NCBI GenBank assembly: GCA_014651175.1
Contig: BMWJ01000003.1
Coordinates: 248,001-312,000, forward strand
DNA: 64,000 nt
Origin: Streptomyces clavifer
GTDB lineage: Bacteria > Actinomycetota > Actinomycetes > Streptomycetales > Streptomycetaceae
Direction: 5' to 3'
Shown: positions 61,469 through 64,000 of the stretch, piece after piece
Layout of the letters: each line of letters begins with the position of its first letter
Position numbering within the stretch: the first letter of the stretch is position 1
The notes under the pieces: model-generated
The model's input: the letters and a program-made list of their open reading frames with translations, nothing else
The model's database searches: none
Told to the model about the DNA's origin: nothing
Made by a program: the position numbers and the translations under genes

Positions 61469-64000
61469 TCAGCTCTGCGGCAGGTTCGCCAGCTGAGCGG
61501 TGATCCGCTCGATGTCCGCGTCGGCCTTCGCGAGCCGGCCTCGGATCTTGTCGACCACGTTGTCCGGTGCCTTGGCCAGGAAGGCCTCGTTGCCGAGCTT
61601 CCCGTTGGCCTGGGCCTTCTCCTTCTCGGCCGCGCCGAGGTCCTTCGTCAGGCGCTTGCGCTCCGCCTCGACGTCGATCGTGCCCGACAGGTCGAGGGCG
61701 ACCCGGGCCCCGGCGACGGGCAGGGTCGCCGTGGCGTGAAAACCCTCGCCGGCCGGCTGCAGACGCAGCAGCTGCCGGATGGCCGCCTCGTGCGGGGCGA
61801 GGGCCGTGCCGGTGACGTCCAGCTCGGCCGGGACCTTCTGGCCGGGCTGCAGCCCCTGGTCGGAGCGGAAGCGGCGGACCTCGGTGACGACCTGCTGGAC
61901 GAGCTCGATCTCCTTCTCGGCCGCGTCGTCACGGAAGCCGCTGTCCTTCGGCCAGTCCGCGACGACGACCGACTCCTGACCGGTGAGCGTGGTCCAGAGC
62001 GTCTCCGTGACGAACGGGACGATCGGGTGCAGCAGGCGCAGCGTGACGTCCAGGACCTCGCCGAGGACCCGGGCGGACACCTTCGCCTGGTCACCGCCCG
62101 CGAAGAACGTCGTCTTCGACAGCTCGACGTACCAGTCGAAGACCTCGTCCCACGCGAAGTGGTAGAGGGCGTCACTGAGCTTGGCGAACTGGAAGTCCTC
62201 GTAGAACGCGTCGACGTCGGCGACGGTCTTGTTCAGCCGGGACAGGATCCACCGGTCGGTGGCCGAGAGCTGCTCGACGGGCGGGAGCGCACCCTCGACC
62301 GTCGCGCCGTTCATCATCGCGAAGCGGGTCGCGTTCCAGATCTTGTTGGCGAAGTTGCGGGAGGCCTGGACCCAGTCCTCGCCGATCGGCACGTCGGTAC
62401 CGGGGTTGGCACCCCTGGCCAGGGTGAAGCGGACGGCGTCGGAGCCGTACGTGTCCATCCAGTCCAGCGGGTCGACGACGTTGCCGAAGGACTTCGACAT
62501 CTTCTTGCCGCGCTCGTCGCGGACGAGGCCCGTGAGGGCGATCGTCTTGAACGGGACCTCGCCGTCCATGACGTACAGACCGAACATCATCATCCGGGCG
62601 ACCCAGAAGAAGATGATGTCGTGGCCGGTGAGCAGGACGTCGGTCGGATAGAACTTCTTGAGGTCCGGGGTCTCCTCGGGCCAGCCGAGTGTGGAGAACG
62701 GCCACAGGCCGGAGGAGAACCAGGTGTCCAGGACGTCGGTGTCCTGGGTCCAGCCCTCGCCGGTGGGCGGCTGCTCGTCCGGGCCGACGCAGACGACCTC
62801 GCCGTCGGGGCCGTACCAGACGGGGATGCGGTGGCCCCACCAGAGCTGGCGGGAGATGCACCAGTCGCGGAGGTTGTCGACCCAGTCGAAGTACCGCTGC
62901 TCCATCTCCTTGGGATGGATCGCGACCCGGCCGTCGCGGACCGCGTCACCGGCGGCCTTCGCGAGGGTCTCGACCTTGACCCACCACTGGAGCGAGAGCC
63001 GCGGTTCGACCGTCGTGCGGCAGCGGGAGCAGTGGCCGACGGAGTGGACGTACGGGCGCTTCTCCGCGACGATCCGGCCCTGGCCGCGCAGGGCGCCGAC
63101 GATGGCTGAGCGGGCCTCGAAGCGGTCGAGTCCCTCGAACGGGCCGGGGACGGTGATGACGCCCCGCTCGTCCATGACGGTCATCGACTCGAGCCCGTGC
63201 CGCTGACCGATCGCGAAGTCGTTCGGGTCGTGGGCGGGGGTCACCTTGACCGCGCCGGTGCCGAACTCCGGGTCGACGTGCGTGTCCGCGACGACCGGGA
63301 TGGTGCGGTCGGTGAGCGGCAGCTTGATGCGCCGGCCGATGAGGTGGGCGTACCGCTCGTCGTCGGGGTGGACCGCGACGGCGGTGTCACCGAGCATCGT
63401 CTCGGCGCGGGTGGTGGCGACGACGAGCGTGTCGTCGCCCTCGCCGTACGTGATGGAGACGAGCTCGCCATCGTCGTCCTGGTAGTCGACCTCGATGTCG
63501 GAGATGGCCGTCAGACAGCGCGGGCACCAGTTGATGATGCGCTCGGCGCGGTAGATCAGCTCGTCGTCGTACATCTTCTTGAAGACGGTCTGGACGGCGG
63601 CGGAGAGGCCCTCGTCCATGGTGAAGCGCTCACGGGACCAGTCGACGCCGTCACCGAGGCGGCGCATCTGCCCGAGGATCTTGCCGCCGTACTCCTCCTT
63701 CCACTGCCAGACGCGGTCGACGAACTCCTCGCGCCCCAGGTCGTGGCGGGACTTGCCCTCCTCGCCGAGCTGCTGCTCGACCTTGTTCTGGGTGGCGATG
63801 CCGGCGTGGTCCATGCCGGGCAGCCACAGCGCCTCGTACCCCTGCATCCGCTTGCGGCGGGTGAGGGCGTCCATGAGCGTGTGCTGGAAGGCGTGGCCCA
63901 GGTGGAGGGAACCGGTGACGTTGGGCGGCGGGATGACGATCGTGTAGGGAGGCTTCTCGCTCTCCGGGTCGGCCGTGAAGTAACCGCGCTCCACCCAGCG
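61469..64000 (-). CDS. valS: Valine--tRNA ligase (N-terminus cut by window edge)
   Basis: Class I synthetase for tRNA-Val; 843 codons are in the window and the frame runs off the right edge, so perhaps 30-40 N-terminal residues are missing. Signature [20 protein letters not shown] (HIGH variant HLGH), editing domain with [15 protein letters not shown], and the second signature [16 protein letters not shown]. The C-terminal arm is a coiled coil ([19 protein letters not shown]), typical of ValRS. A leader, if any, is outside the window. Confidence 0.97.
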   Translation of the reverse strand, partial: RWVERGYFTADPESEKPPYTIVIPPPNVTGSLHLGHAFQHTLMDALTRRKRMQGYEALWLPGMDHAGIATQNKVEQQLGEEGKSRHDLGREEFVDRVWQWKEEYGGKILGQMRRLGDGVDWSRERFTMDEGLSAAVQTVFKKMYDDELIYRAERIINWCPRCLTAISDIEVDYQDDDGELVSITYGEGDDTLVVATTRAETMLGDTAVAVHPDDERYAHLIGRRIKLPLTDRTIPVVADTHVDPEFGTGAVKVTPAHDPNDFAIGQRHGLESMTVMDERGVITVPGPFEGLDRFEARSAIVGALRGQGRIVAEKRPYVHSVGHCSRCRTTVEPRLSLQWWVKVETLAKAAGDAVRDGRVAIHPKEMEQRYFDWVDNLRDWCISRQLWWGHRIPVWYGPDGEVVCVGPDEQPPTGEGWTQDTDVLDTWFSSGLWPFSTLGWPEETPDLKKFYPTDVLLTGHDIIFFWVARMMMFGLYVMDGEVPFKTIALTGLVRDERGKKMSKSFGNVVDPLDWMDTYGSDAVRFTLARGANPGTDVPIGEDWVQASRNFANKIWNATRFAMMNGATVEGALPPVEQLSATDRWILSRLNKTVADVDAFYEDFQFAKLSDALYHFAWDEVFDWYVELSKTTFFAGGDQAKVSARVLGEVLDVTLRLLHPIVPFVTETLWTTLTGQESVVVADWPKDSGFRDDAAEKEIELVQQVVTEVRRFRSDQGLQPGQKVPAELDVTGTALAPHEAAIRQLLRLQPAGEGFHATATLPVAGARVALDLSGTIDVEAERKRLTKDLGAAEKEKAQANGKLGNEAFLAKAPDNVVDKIRGRLAKADADIERITAQLANLPQS

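Overview
The window is high-GC actinobacterial chromosome, and everything points to Streptomyces: about 70% GC, strong G/C bias at third codon positions, GTG and TTG starts, and a gene order (comEC-comEA-degV-leuS, nadD-LCP-rsfS, proB-proA, rpmA-rplU-obg, rne, mreBCD-pbp2-rodA, ndk, folC, valS) that I recall as the SCO2567-SCO2615 stretch of S. coelicolor, shown here in reverse orientation. Most genes lie on the minus strand. No CRISPR array, prophage or intact insertion sequence is visible.

Layout. 1-4,991: comEC (cut by the left edge), comEA, a DegV lipid-binding protein and a membrane-anchored coiled-coil protein. 5,065-8,317: leuS with a leader that looks like a ribosome-mediated attenuator (a 12-codon leader peptide with three consecutive Leu codons, then a terminator). 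8,558-11,541 (+): a coupled pair, a ferric-reductase-like haem membrane protein and a NuoF-like flavo/iron-sulfur protein with a fused ferredoxin. 11,605-12,531: two identical tRNA-Ala(GGC) genes flanking two cysteine-containing microproteins. 12,648-16,627: histidine phosphatase (apparently a CTG start), rsfS, an LCP/LytR_C wall protein, nadD and two microproteins. 16,739-20,292: an M48 metallopeptidase and two single-pass membrane proteins that share a VFDE motif. 20,381-23,465: proA, a conserved hypothetical protein and proB.

23,814-30,507 is a first wall-glycopolymer block: pyruvyl transferase, GT2 glycosyltransferase, a TagF-like CDP-polyol phosphotransferase and a Bcs1-like bifunctional CDP-ribitol synthase. 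30,779-32,949 is the housekeeping obg-rpmA-rplU group. 34,042-42,772 is a second sugar block inserted between rplU and rne. It encodes all four WbpA/B/E/D-type steps expected to turn UDP-GlcNAc into UDP-2,3-diacetamido-2,3-dideoxy-glucuronic acid, plus GT2 and GT4 glycosyltransferases and a membrane acyltransferase. 43,103-52,358: a very large RNase E/G with repeat-rich arms, two radical-SAM-linked proteins and a CYTH/CHAD protein. 52,408-64,000: the elongation/spore-wall operon mreB-mreC-mreD-pbp2-rodA, then ndk, a DUF4233 protein, folC and valS (cut by the right edge).

A common theme is the cell envelope. Precursor sugars and polyol phosphates (blocks 1 and 2), a candidate ligase that attaches polymers to peptidoglycan (the LCP protein) and the MreB-directed peptidoglycan machinery all lie within 60 kb. 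A second theme is unusual initiation: several transcripts look leaderless (TANNNT then 6-8 nt then start codon), and two genes seem to start at CTG.
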